The notes under the pieces were generated by a model, which did no database searches, had not been told where the DNA came from, and saw only the letters and a program-made list of their open reading frames with translations. Positions 48,295 to 56,564 of a stretch of 64,000 nt of DNA are shown here, piece after piece (the first letter of the stretch is position 1; each line of letters opens with the position of its first letter). Source of the DNA: Rhodobacteraceae bacterium UBA6213 (lineage in GTDB: Bacteria; Pseudomonadota; Alphaproteobacteria; Rhodobacterales; Rhodobacteraceae). Made by a program: the position numbers and the translations under genes. The stretch spans positions 32,506-96,505 of the forward strand of contig DISJ01000008.1 of the NCBI GenBank assembly GCA_002421605.1. Direction: 5' to 3'.

Positions 48295-48312
48295 ACAATG
48301 CAAGTGTATTGC
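48295..48312. promoter_or_regulatory. Operator-like site upstream of TRAP 1
   Basis: ACAATGCAAGTGTATTGC aligns without gaps to the perfect palindrome at 42503-42520 at 13 of 18 positions and sits just downstream of a minus-strand TTGACC. Both sites lie before operons of the same catabolic region, suggesting control by one regulator, most simply IclR 1. Confidence 0.5.
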
Positions 48313-48560
48313 TATTTGGTCAATCCGTGTTCTCGTGCTAGCAATATTTTTGCGCCAGCGGTGGCCTCCGCTGCTTTGACTGCGACTTTTTAGTGCGCCT
48401 TGTCATTATGTTAGCGCAGTTTCATTTTGGTGCTGTCATTCCGGTGCGCGGCAGGCCAAACGGGCGCGGCACCCCCAGACCGCACGCGGCGCGCACCAGA
48501 CTAAGCCTTTGCTTTTCCACGTGACGGCGCGCTCTTGGGTGGTGAATGCGGCGCACACAA

Positions 48561-48630
48561 CCTGATATGCAATACCCTCAACCCACCATGCAGTATAGTT
48601 GTTGACTGCGTTCGGGCGGCCTTCTACGGT
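48561..48630 (+). promoter_or_regulatory. Tandem-box promoter of the cupin-SDR operon
   Basis: Two boxes ATGCAATAC (48567) and ATGCAGTAT (48588) 21 bp apart, then TTGACT (48602-48607), a 17-bp spacer and TACGGT (48625-48630). The same arrangement, 38 of 48 bases identical over the box region, occurs at 55189. Boxes on one face of the helix abutting a -35 hexamer suit an activator. Confidence 0.7.
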
Positions 48631-48814
48631 GAGTCCAAATTCGTGGTGCCAATGGCCGAAGGGCAAGGCTGCGATCTTGCCGTTTTCGGCGGGCAGGCAC
48701 CGCGGCGTGGCGAGAATTTGGAGGTCTAGGGCACTGTTGCGGCACGACGCGCCGAACAAGCTCGCGTTTTGCGACCGGGATGCTCCAGTTAGTGGTGAAA
48801 GGGAGGACGAGGCT

Positions 48815-49165
48815 ATGAAAGTAAAGAAATTTTCCGACGCGCAACCCTATGAGGCGCCCAACCACTTTGGCGTGACCGGGTTGCGCTTACAGGGATTCGA
48901 GGAGGGCGGCCCCACCAATCAGTGGGTTGGGCTGAGCCAGTTTCTTCCGGGCGGCGGCGCTGGCCCGGATTCGTCGCCAATGGAAAAGGTCTATGTCGTG
49001 CTTGAGGGCGAGATGACCGTGACCATCGACGGGAAAGACACCGTTCTGGGCCGCTTTGACAGCTGCACAATCCCCGGCGGGGAAGTTCGCAAAATTGAAA
49101 ACCGCACGAACGACATCTGCAAGATGCTCGTCGTCATGCCGTACCCGCAGGGAGTAAAAAAATGA
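48815..49165 (+). CDS. Cupin-domain protein
   Basis: 116 residues from the ATG at 48815 (GGACGAGG upstream). Single cupin barrel: LSQFLPGGGAGPDSSPMEKVYVVLEGEMTVTIDGKDTVLGRFDSCTIPGGEVRKIENR. The usual metal His pair of motif 1 (HxH) is replaced: GPDSSPMEKVY has no His, so metal binding is doubtful. Might be a small-molecule isomerase or binding protein. The stop overlaps the SDR start (ATGA). Confidence 0.85.
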   Translation: MKVKKFSDAQPYEAPNHFGVTGLRLQGFEEGGPTNQWVGLSQFLPGGGAGPDSSPMEKVYVVLEGEMTVTIDGKDTVLGRFDSCTIPGGEVRKIENRTNDICKMLVVMPYPQGVKK

Positions 49166-49965
49166 CAACACAATCCGACTTCAACCCAATGAAACTGTTT
49201 GATGTGGCTGGAAAGGTCGCCCTTATCACCGGCGCATCTGGTGCATTTGGCGCTGTGGCTGCGCAAACATTAGCGGCAGCGGGGTGCAAACTTGTGCTCG
49301 CCGCATCGAAAATAGATGTGTTGGCCGCAACCGCGCAGGCCTGCCGCAATCTGGGCGCCGATGTCACCGAAGTGAATGCCCGCCCCGACACCGAAGAATC
49401 CTGCGCCAATCTTGTCGATGCAGCCGTCAAAGCCTATGGGCGCGTCGATATTCTGGTTGTGGCCTCGGGCGTCAACATCGTCTCGAAAATCGACTCGATG
49501 CCGCTGAAGGATTTTGCAACCGTCATGGACGCCAACGTCACGCAAAGCTGGCTGATGTCGCGCGCGGCAACCCGGCAGATGCTGGCGCAGGGCGATGGCG
49601 GCAAGATCGTGTTGATGTCGTCGGCACGCGGCCTGCTTGGGCATCCGGCGGGCTACACCGCCTATTGCGCCTCCAAATCCGCAATTGACGGGATCACGCG
49701 GGCACTGGGCTGCGAGTTGGGGCCGACCGGCATTACCGTCAACGCGATCGCGCCGACGGTCTTCCGCTCGCCGCTGACCGCATGGATGTTTGAAGATACC
49801 GAAGCAGCGGCGACAGTGCGCAAGAACTTCCTCGCGCGGCTGCCCAAAGGCCGCCTTGGCGAACCCGAAGACCTTTCGGGCCCGCTTCTGTTCTTGGTGT
49901 CGAAAGCATCTGATTTTTACACCGGCCACACGCTTTACGCCGACGGCGGCTATACCGCAGGCTAA
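49162..49965 (+). CDS. Short-chain dehydrogenase/reductase
   Basis: 267 residues. NAD(P) motif ALITGASGAFGAVAAQ (TGxxxGxG form), NNAG-like VVASGVN, catalytic Ser in MSSARG and YTAYCASKSAI (YxxxK), then GPTGITVNAIAPTVFRSP and a C-terminal GHTLYADGGYTAG. Oxidises or reduces an alcohol or ketone. Coupled to the cupin gene. Confidence 0.93.
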   Translation: MTTQSDFNPMKLFDVAGKVALITGASGAFGAVAAQTLAAAGCKLVLAASKIDVLAATAQACRNLGADVTEVNARPDTEESCANLVDAAVKAYGRVDILVVASGVNIVSKIDSMPLKDFATVMDANVTQSWLMSRAATRQMLAQGDGGKIVLMSSARGLLGHPAGYTAYCASKSAIDGITRALGCELGPTGITVNAIAPTVFRSPLTAWMFEDTEAAATVRKNFLARLPKGRLGEPEDLSGPLLFLVSKASDFYTGHTLYADGGYTAG

Positions 49966-50045
49966 CACCCCTACCCCGCGCGGCGCCTTTTGATGGCGCC
50001 GCCCGGGGCCTTTCAACCCCACCGCCCGTGCAGGCAGAATAGCGT

Positions 50046-50837
50046 CTATTCGGTCAGCATCGCGTCGATCTGCAGCTTGGCTTGGGTCAAGGCTGCGATG
50101 ATCGCGTCTTTCTTGCGCAGAAAGCGCGAGGTCGGCACCGGCACCGAAATCGAGTACAGCTCTTTCGACCAGTCAGAAAACGCGATCCCCAAGGCCGAGA
50201 TGCCTTCGGACTGTTCATCGACATCTTCTGCAATGCCACGCTGACGATACCGGGCCAAAGTCGCCATGAAAGCGTCCAGATCGCCCTTGATTCCGTTGCG
50301 CTTCCATTCATCGGCGGACAACTGGCGCGCGGTGGCCTCGGGCAACAGCGAAAGACAGGCGCGCCCGTTGGAGTTGGGCGTCAGCGGAAACGCCTCGCCC
50401 ACCGCCGAAACCGCGCGCAGCCGATGCTTGCCGGGGATCTGGTCGAGAAAGATCATCCGTTTTTCGCGCAACACCGAAAGATCGACCGTCTCGCCGGTGG
50501 CGGCGCTGATTTCCATCAGGATAGGGCGACAGTCCTCGATAATATTGTAGCGCGTGGCCTCGCCAAGCGCGCGCAACTCGGGCCCAAGCCGCAGCCCGCC
50601 GCCGCGCGCCGAGGCGATCACCAGACGCTCTTCTTGCAACGCGGCCACAATCCGCTGAACGGTGGAACGCGGCAGATTAACGCGCTCGGCAATTTGCCCA
50701 AGGCTCAGCCCAGAGGTGTCTTGCTTCAACGCCCGCAGCACGTCTGCGGCGCGCGCAATGACCTGAATTCCGTGCCGCGTGCCGGATTGCTGGTCGACGC
50801 TTTCCTCGTTACCCAGACCATCCATCGCGTGTTCCAT
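50046..50837 (-). CDS. IclR-family transcriptional regulator 2
   Basis: 263 residues. HTH: GIQVIARAADVLRALKQDTSGLSLGQIAERVNLPRSTVQRIVAALQEERLV. Effector domain: ISAATGETVDLSVLREKRMIFLDQIPGKHRLRAVSAVGEAFPLTPNSNGRACLSLL and GISALGIAFSDWSKEL. Clearly a paralogue of regulator 1 (the HTH is nearly identical). It diverges from the aldolase operon. Confidence 0.93.
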   Translation of the reverse strand: MEHAMDGLGNEESVDQQSGTRHGIQVIARAADVLRALKQDTSGLSLGQIAERVNLPRSTVQRIVAALQEERLVIASARGGGLRLGPELRALGEATRYNIIEDCRPILMEISAATGETVDLSVLREKRMIFLDQIPGKHRLRAVSAVGEAFPLTPNSNGRACLSLLPEATARQLSADEWKRNGIKGDLDAFMATLARYRQRGIAEDVDEQSEGISALGIAFSDWSKELYSISVPVPTSRFLRKKDAIIAALTQAKLQIDAMLTE

Positions 50838-50968
50838 CTGCTGCTTGCTCCAAGACTTCTTCTGCCAATGTTTCGTGCGCTATTCCATACATAAAGTCAG
50901 ATATCATCATTTTCTGGCACGCTGAGACGGCAATACGCCGCTTGCATTGCGGGTTACATGTCTTATAG

Positions 50969-50998
50969 TCAGATACAGTGGCGTACCGCCATATCTGA
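50969..50998. promoter_or_regulatory. Imperfect palindrome between IclR 2 and the aldolase operon
   Basis: TCAGATA (50969) and TATCTGA (50992) flank TGGCG-TA-CCGCCA, giving nested inverted repeats over 30 bp. It lies in the divergent intergenic region, a natural position for the IclR 2 operator. Confidence 0.5.
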
Positions 50999-51137
50999 TC
51001 AATACGAATTTGCATTTGGGGAGAAATGCGATGCGCTTTTGTCATCACGACGGGGTCGTGCGCCACACCAGCCTTGGAATTATCCACCGCGAGATGGCCA
51101 CCGCAGAGCAAGGTCAGATTTTTGGGGGGCAACGCTA

Positions 51138-51902
51138 ATGGTGTCCGCGAACGCGCGCTTCAAGCAAGCCCTGGCCGAGCGCAAGCTCATGGTCGGATGT
51201 TTTATCAAGACGCCGCATCCGATCATCATCGAAGTTCTCGGCGCAGGACCGCTGGATTTTCTGGTGCTCGACGCCGAACACGCGCCGTTTGATCGCACCT
51301 CGATTGATGCCTGCCTGTTGGCCGCGCGGGCGGTTGACTGCCCCGTCGTGGTTCGTGTGCCCGACCCGAGTTGGATTCTGAGCGCGCTCGACTGCGGTGC
51401 CGCTGCGGTCATGGTGCCCCATGTGGTCAGCCGCGCACAGGCAGATGCGCTGGTACGTGCGCTTCATTACGGCCCCGGCGGACGTGGCTTTACCGCCTCG
51501 CCCCGCGCAGGTGGGTACGGTGCGCGAAAGCTGGACGAACACCTCGAACAGACCGCCCGCGAAGTCAGCCTGATCGCCCAGATCGAAGATGTCGAAGGCG
51601 TTGATAATCTGGCCGAGATTGCGGCGACGCCCGGTCTTGACGCGCTTTTCGTGGGCCGCGCAGATCTGACGGTCAGCTACGGCTTGCGCGACTTCTTTTC
51701 CGAGAAAACCACCGAAATCACCCGCCGGGTTTTGGGCGCGCCAGGTGTTGCGACAGGTCTTTTCTGCGCGCCAAACGAAGACATCGCGCCTTGGGTCGCG
51801 GCGGGGGCGAGTTTCGTTGTTGCGGGGTCTGAACACAATTTCCTTGCCGCTGGAGGCGCCGCACTGGGCCGGATGCGTGACAGCGTAACGGGGGGGAAAT
51901 GA
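51138..51902 (+). CDS. HpcH/HpaI-family aldolase
   Basis: 254 residues from the ATG at 51138. Signatures: GCFIKTPHPIIIEVLGAGPLDFLVLDAEHAPFDR, VVVRVPDPS, AAVMVPHVVSRAQADALV, RGFTASPRAGGYG, IAQIEDVEGVDNLAEIAATPGLDALFVGRADLTVSYG (metal Glu/Asp). Class II pyruvate-type aldolase that splits 4-hydroxy-2-oxo acids, typically at the end of aromatic meta-cleavage. First gene of a four-gene operon with ATGA overlaps. Confidence 0.93.
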   Translation: MVSANARFKQALAERKLMVGCFIKTPHPIIIEVLGAGPLDFLVLDAEHAPFDRTSIDACLLAARAVDCPVVVRVPDPSWILSALDCGAAAVMVPHVVSRAQADALVRALHYGPGGRGFTASPRAGGYGARKLDEHLEQTAREVSLIAQIEDVEGVDNLAEIAATPGLDALFVGRADLTVSYGLRDFFSEKTTEITRRVLGAPGVATGLFCAPNEDIAPWVAAGASFVVAGSEHNFLAAGGAALGRMRDSVTGGK

Positions 51903-53131
51903 TGCAGCCAGACTTTGCACGCAACATGAAGTTGCTTGGCCATTCCGATCAGGGCGGCCGCTCTGACGGGATTCAGGTCATGGTGTCGGGTGGCTATGCC
52001 TATGTCGGACACCTGTTTTCATGCGGGTTTTCAGTCATTGACGTGCGAGATCCGCGCAAGCCCAAGTTTGTGCGCCACATCGCCCAACCCGAAGGAACAT
52101 GGAGCCAGCACCTTCAGACCTATGGCGATCTGCTGATCGTCAACAACATGAAGGACGTGATGCGCGACCCCGAGATGAACTCAGGCAGCTATTACAAAGG
52201 CTCGATTGGCGGCAAATTCGACCTTGAAGCGCCCAGCCACGCGGCCGGCATCCGGATGTATGACATTGCAGACCGCGCCAACCCCAAGGAAATCGCCTTT
52301 TGTTCGGTTCCCGGGCTGGGTGTGCACCGCACCTTTTATGACGGTGGCGATTACGTCTATGCCTCCGCCCTGCCCCCCGGATTTTCCGACGACATCTTCC
52401 TCATCATCGATATCCGCGAGCCCTCGAAGGCCGAGGTCATCTCGAAGCTGTGGATACCGGGCATGAACACCGCAGCGGGCGAAACGCCCAGCTGGAACGC
52501 CGAAAAGCACCGCTATGCGCTTCACCACGCCATCGTCAAAGGCGATCTGGCGTGCGGTGCGTGGCGCGATGGTGGTGTGACGCTGATGGATGTTTCAAAC
52601 CGGCACGCGCCGACGATTTTGGCGCATGACAACCCCTGCCCGCCCTTTGCCGGGGGCACGCACAACACCTTGCCGCTGCCCGGGCGTGGCTTGATGTTTG
52701 TTGTTGAAGAGGCGGTTTTCGACAATTGCGAAGATGGGATCAAGCGCAACTGGGTCTATGACATCAGCGTGCCGACCAACCCTGTTTCGATTTCCACCAC
52801 GCCGCTACCGTCTGAGGCTGACTATGCCACAAAGGGTGGCCAGTTTGGGCCGCATAACCTGCACGAAAACCGCTCTGAAGGGTTCCAGAGCGAAGAGCTG
52901 ATCTTTGTGAGCTACCAGAACGCAGGCGTGCGGGTTTACGACATCGCCGACCCGTTCCGCCCCAAAGAGGTTGCCGCCCTTGTTCCACCGGCGCCGAAAA
53001 CGCTGATGGATTATCGCCCCAACAAGTCGCTGGTGGTCGATTCCACGGATGTCTTCGTTGACAAGAACGGGCTGATCTACGTCACCGACTGGAACGGTGG
53101 TCTGACCATCATGGAATTGGAGCGCGTATGA
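51899..53131 (+). CDS. LVIVD-repeat beta-propeller protein
   Basis: 410 residues. Repeated blades each ending in a (V/Y)D(V/I) turn: YVGHLFSCGFSVIDVRDPRKPKFV, GIRMYDIADRANPKEIAF, IFLIIDIREPSKAEVI, GGVTLMDVSNRHAPTIL, VRVYDIADPFRPKEVAAL, GLTIMELERV. This is the LVIVD/propeller type found with surface or cytoplasmic proteins in hydrocarbon- and choloyl-type catabolic clusters. No signal peptide, so cytosolic. No catalytic motif; role unknown. ATGA overlaps with the genes on both sides. Confidence 0.87.
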   Translation: MMQPDFARNMKLLGHSDQGGRSDGIQVMVSGGYAYVGHLFSCGFSVIDVRDPRKPKFVRHIAQPEGTWSQHLQTYGDLLIVNNMKDVMRDPEMNSGSYYKGSIGGKFDLEAPSHAAGIRMYDIADRANPKEIAFCSVPGLGVHRTFYDGGDYVYASALPPGFSDDIFLIIDIREPSKAEVISKLWIPGMNTAAGETPSWNAEKHRYALHHAIVKGDLACGAWRDGGVTLMDVSNRHAPTILAHDNPCPPFAGGTHNTLPLPGRGLMFVVEEAVFDNCEDGIKRNWVYDISVPTNPVSISTTPLPSEADYATKGGQFGPHNLHENRSEGFQSEELIFVSYQNAGVRVYDIADPFRPKEVAALVPPAPKTLMDYRPNKSLVVDSTDVFVDKNGLIYVTDWNGGLTIMELERV

Positions 53132-54114
53132 TGGCCCGGGTGCTGGTGGCGGGCAAGATCCACAAGGATGGCATGGACGTGCTGACCGGTGCCGGGGTCG
53201 CGGTCGATCAGGTTGCAAAGCTCGATGCCGAACTGGCGCCCGAGCTGCTTGCCGGTGCCGATGCGCTGTTGCTGCGCTTTGGCGCGCTGAGTGCGGCCAA
53301 TGTTGCGGCGATGGTGCGATTGCGCATCGTGTCGCGCCACGGTGTCGGTTGCGACGGCCTGCCGCTTGATCTGTTGTCAGCGCGCGGCGTGCCTGTGACC
53401 GTGGTCGGCCCGGTCAACGCGGTTTCGGTTGCCGAACAGACCATCGCGCTTTTGCTGGCGCTTCTCAAACGCATCCCGGCCTACGATGCTGCGGTGCGCG
53501 GCGGCAACTGGGGCTTGCGCGATTCCCTTGGCGCGCGCGAATTGTCTGGCCAGCGCATGCTGATCATGGGTTTTGGCCGCATCGGCCGCGAGGTCGCGCG
53601 GCGCGCGCGGGCTTTCGATGTTGATGTGGCGGTGTATGACCCGTTCGTGGCGGCGGCTGATATCGCGGCGGCAGGGTACGATGCGGTGGCCGACTGGCAG
53701 GCCGCTTTGCCGGATCTCGATGTGCTGTCGGTGCATGTGCCGCTGGCACCCGAAACCCGCAATCTGATCGGGCGGGCCGAACTCGCGCGCATGAAACCGA
53801 CCGCGATATTGCTTAATGCCGGGCGCGGCGGGTTGATCGATGAGGCGGCGCTATTTGATGCGCTGTCTGGCCGCATGGCTGCGGGAGGCGCCGGGATCGA
53901 CTGTTTTGAGATCGAGCCGCCGAAGCTTGACAACCCATTGTTCGGGCTTGCGAACGTTGTGCTTTCGCCGCATTCGGCCGCGCTTTCCGCAGAGGCGGCA
54001 CAGCGCATGGCGGTGGTGGCGGCGCAAAACATCGTGGCGGCGCTGCAAGGCAAAGTCGATCGCCGTCTAGTCTTCAACCTCGCCGCGCTGGAGGCGGCTG
54101 GCCATGAGCTATGA
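53128..54114 (+). CDS. D-isomer-specific 2-hydroxyacid dehydrogenase
   Basis: 328 residues. NAD motif LIMGFGRIGREVARRARAFDVDVAVYDPF, then catalytic Arg in LLNAGRGGLIDEAAL, Glu in AGIDCFEIEPPKLDNPL and His in VVLSPHSAALS. Substrate-side VSRHGVGCDGLPLDLL and VNAVSVAEQTIALLLALLKR. Interconverts a 2-oxo acid and D-2-hydroxy acid with NAD(P)H, possibly on an aldolase product. Confidence 0.94.
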   Translation: MMARVLVAGKIHKDGMDVLTGAGVAVDQVAKLDAELAPELLAGADALLLRFGALSAANVAAMVRLRIVSRHGVGCDGLPLDLLSARGVPVTVVGPVNAVSVAEQTIALLLALLKRIPAYDAAVRGGNWGLRDSLGARELSGQRMLIMGFGRIGREVARRARAFDVDVAVYDPFVAAADIAAAGYDAVADWQAALPDLDVLSVHVPLAPETRNLIGRAELARMKPTAILLNAGRGGLIDEAALFDALSGRMAAGGAGIDCFEIEPPKLDNPLFGLANVVLSPHSAALSAEAAQRMAVVAAQNIVAALQGKVDRRLVFNLAALEAAGHEL

Positions 54115-54874
54115 AATCCCACGCGAAGCGACACTTCCGTTCTTTGCCGAACCCATCGCAGTTCACTGGGATTTGCACGCAATCGCTATGGTTTCGATCT
54201 GGCTGTTTCTGGTGCCCATCGCAATTCTGACGATCCGCTATGGCAAGCCCCGCCCGGCGCCGAATGGCATTCCGCGCGGCACAGCCAATTGGAGCAAGCT
54301 CTACTTCTGGTGGCCTGTGCATTTCTACCTGCTTTATGCCGCCGTAGGTGGCACGCTTGCGGTGGGTGGCTTTGCCATTTTGCTTTCGGGGGGCATATCG
54401 GGCACGCTGCATTCATTCTTCGCGCTTGCCACGATGATCTTCGCTGTGCTGCAGATCGTTTCAGCATGGTATCGCGGCAGCCATGGTGGCATGCGCGACC
54501 CCGGCGCCGACCCCGCAGACCCGGCAACATGGCGCGGCGACCACTTTGATTTCACGACGCACCGGCGCCTGTTCGAAGCCTGGCACAAAAGCTTTGGCCA
54601 TTTCACCGCGATCATGGCGCTTGGTGCCATCACCACCGGGTTGGCCCAGTTCCATTTGCCGGGTGTGACCCTTTATGCGGTTTCAACGGTGGCAATCATC
54701 GCCGGGCTTGTGGTTCTGTTTGAAGCACTCGGCTTGCGGCACGACACCTACCAATCGGTCTATGGCAATCGCATCAACTTTCCCGGCAACCGCAAGCGCG
54801 CACTTGGGTCCGCGCCGCTGGAGATTCTGGACGCGGAGACACGCACAGCGCAGGACGATCGCCCCGCCCAATAG
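54104..54874 (+). CDS. Cytochrome b561-like integral membrane protein
   Basis: 256 residues with about five spans. Conserved helix His residues in a cyt b561/FRRS1-like pattern: VHWDLHAIAMVSIWLFLVPIAILTIRY, WWPVHFYLLYAAVGG, GTLHSFFALATMIFAVLQI and AWHKSFGHFTAIMALGAITTGLA. These could bind two haems and move electrons across the inner membrane. Overlaps the dehydrogenase gene by 11 bp. Placement with a propeller protein and a dehydrogenase suggests a link to the respiratory chain, by inference. Confidence 0.78.
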   Translation: MSYEIPREATLPFFAEPIAVHWDLHAIAMVSIWLFLVPIAILTIRYGKPRPAPNGIPRGTANWSKLYFWWPVHFYLLYAAVGGTLAVGGFAILLSGGISGTLHSFFALATMIFAVLQIVSAWYRGSHGGMRDPGADPADPATWRGDHFDFTTHRRLFEAWHKSFGHFTAIMALGAITTGLAQFHLPGVTLYAVSTVAIIAGLVVLFEALGLRHDTYQSVYGNRINFPGNRKRALGSAPLEILDAETRTAQDDRPAQ

Positions 54875-55369
54875 GCCCCAAGGGGCGGCGCGAAGCCAAA
54901 GGCACCACTAAGATCGCCCGCCTTCCACGTCGCCCAACCCGCTATCTGATATAGGCGTGCGCGCCCTTTCGCGTAAACCGAAAGCACCAGTGGCTGCGCA
55001 GTGCTGGTTTACTGACAGACCTATGCACACTGTGCGCACTCCAACTGCGGTATAGGTTCCGATCCTTTCTGCTAACTATCTGTATTGCCATATTTAAAAA
55101 CCTCTCAAGGCGAGTCGCCGTCGCGCCCACGGCGCGCTTGAAAGACGGCGCGCACAAGCAAAGCGTTAATCCAAATCTTGCCGTGTGACCTGATATGCAG
55201 TATCGTAAACCCACAATGCAGTATAAACATTGACAGGCTAAAAGGGACAACCTACGGTATTTTCAAGTAGGGACAGTGTCTCGACAGCCTGCCTCAGGCG
55301 CTCGGCTATTGCTTACGAAAGGCGGGTGCAGAGCGGAAAAATACAGCCAGGGAACTCGGTACAGGAGTC
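54875..55369. other. 495-bp regulatory stretch upstream of the nitroreductase operon
   Basis: No gene seen. It contains the tandem-box promoter at 55189-55258. The first 300 bases show only GC-rich short inverted words. Confidence 0.6.
55189..55258 (+). promoter_or_regulatory. Tandem-box promoter of the nitroreductase-OsmC-TRAP 2 operon
   Basis: ATGCAGTAT at 55195 and again at 55216 (21 bp apart), then TTGACA (55230-55235), a 17-bp spacer and TACGGT (55253-55258). Same layout and largely the same sequence as 48561-48630. Confidence 0.75.
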
Positions 55370-56023
55370 ATGAATATTCAAAAGCTCGACCCACGCGCCA
55401 AAGCGCAGCAGGATGTGCGCGACGTACGCAAACGTATCACCCAGCTAGACAGTGACGCGCTCGATCTGCTTCTGTCCGGTGCGCGCACCCATTATTCTTG
55501 GCAGGATCGCCCGGTTTCGGACGAGCTGATCCGCGAGATCGTGAAGCTCACGCTTGATGGTCCTACAAGCATGAATGGCAGCCCGGCTAGGTTCGTCATC
55601 GTGCGCAGCCCCGAGGCCAAGGCCCGTCTGGAAAAATCGCTCAAGCCTGCGAACATTCCGAAAATGCGCGCGGCACCGGCAACCGTGATCGTGGCCTACG
55701 ATCAGGAGTTCTGGAAACAGCTGCTGCGCTTGTTCCCGCACGAAGATCGCCGCCACCTGTTCGAGCACAAGCCCGAATACGCAGCAGAAACCGCCTTTCG
55801 TAACGGCACCCTGCAGGGCGCATATTTCATGATCGCCGCGCGCGCGCTTGGTCTGGATGTGGGCGCGCTGTCGGGGTTCAGCAACAAGATCGTCGATGAG
55901 GAGTTTTTTGCCGATACATCCCTCAAATCAAACTTTCTGATCAACCTCGGCTACGGCAACGAAACCGCCCTGTTCGGCAGGTTGCCACGCTTTGACTTTG
56001 AAGACGTTTGTAAAATCTTGTGA
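55370..56023 (+). CDS. Nitroreductase-family FMN enzyme (RutE/HadB-like)
   Basis: 217 residues. Nitroreductase core: LDLLLSGARTHYSWQDRPVSDELIREIVKLTLDGPTSMNGSPARFVIVRSPEAK, PANIPKMRAAPATVIVAYD, FRNGTLQGAYFMIAARALGLDVGALSGF and FLINLGYGNE. The Ser-Met-Asn-Gly and PARF segments match the malonic semialdehyde reductase group (~196-200 residues); this one is slightly longer. Reduces an aldehyde, enone or nitro group with NAD(P)H and FMN. First gene of the operon. Confidence 0.9.
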   Translation: MNIQKLDPRAKAQQDVRDVRKRITQLDSDALDLLLSGARTHYSWQDRPVSDELIREIVKLTLDGPTSMNGSPARFVIVRSPEAKARLEKSLKPANIPKMRAAPATVIVAYDQEFWKQLLRLFPHEDRRHLFEHKPEYAAETAFRNGTLQGAYFMIAARALGLDVGALSGFSNKIVDEEFFADTSLKSNFLINLGYGNETALFGRLPRFDFEDVCKIL

Positions 56024-56029
56024 GGTAAA

Positions 56030-56488
56030 ATGGCCAACTTCAAACCCAAGCTTGTGGTGACACTGAATGTGTCGGGCAGTTGCCCGTCGCATTCGCGCAC
56101 CGACATTGGGTCTGGGGAAAAAGCTTTTGTCATCGACGAGCCGCCCGAACGCGGCGGCACCGACAAAGGCCCGTCACCAACTGAAACGGCGCTCGCGGCG
56201 CTGATTGGGTGCACCAACACGATCGGGCACAAATGCGCAAACAAGCTGGGGGTCGATCTTGGAAACCTTCAGATCAGCGTTGCGTGCACACTTGATCGGC
56301 GCGGCGTAACGTTGACGGAAATTGTGGATCAACCCTTCCGCGAAATCACGCTGACCGTAATTGCAGACGGTTCCGCGTCCGAAGAAGACCTACAACGTGT
56401 AAGCGCCGAGACCGCGCTCTACTGCCCGATGTCACGGTTGTTCCGTGCGGCGGGAACGACGATTACCGAAACGTGGCGCAAGGCCTGA
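56030..56488 (+). CDS. OsmC-family protein
   Basis: 152 residues. The two redox-active Cys of OsmC/Ohr are in GHKCANKLGVDLGN and TALYCPMSRLFRAAG; EKAFVIDEPPERGGTDKGPSPTETALAALIGC is the family signature. Reduces organic peroxides or handles thiol adducts in the cytosol. It starts 6 bp after the nitroreductase stop. Confidence 0.92.
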   Translation: MANFKPKLVVTLNVSGSCPSHSRTDIGSGEKAFVIDEPPERGGTDKGPSPTETALAALIGCTNTIGHKCANKLGVDLGNLQISVACTLDRRGVTLTEIVDQPFREITLTVIADGSASEEDLQRVSAETALYCPMSRLFRAAGTTITETWRKA

Positions 56489-56564
56489 GGAGGGGCTGAA
56501 CGCTGCGATAAAAGAAGAAGGCAAGAAGAACTACCCTCGTATAAACCAGTTTGGGAGGACTGAA

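Larger units (their letters stand above)
48242..48814. other. Divergent 573-bp regulatory stretch between TRAP 1 and cupin-SDR operons
   Basis: No convincing gene. It holds the palindromic site at 48295 close to TRAP 1 and, further on, the tandem-box promoter at 48561-48630 that faces the cupin gene. The remainder (48313-48560) shows nothing clear. Confidence 0.6.
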
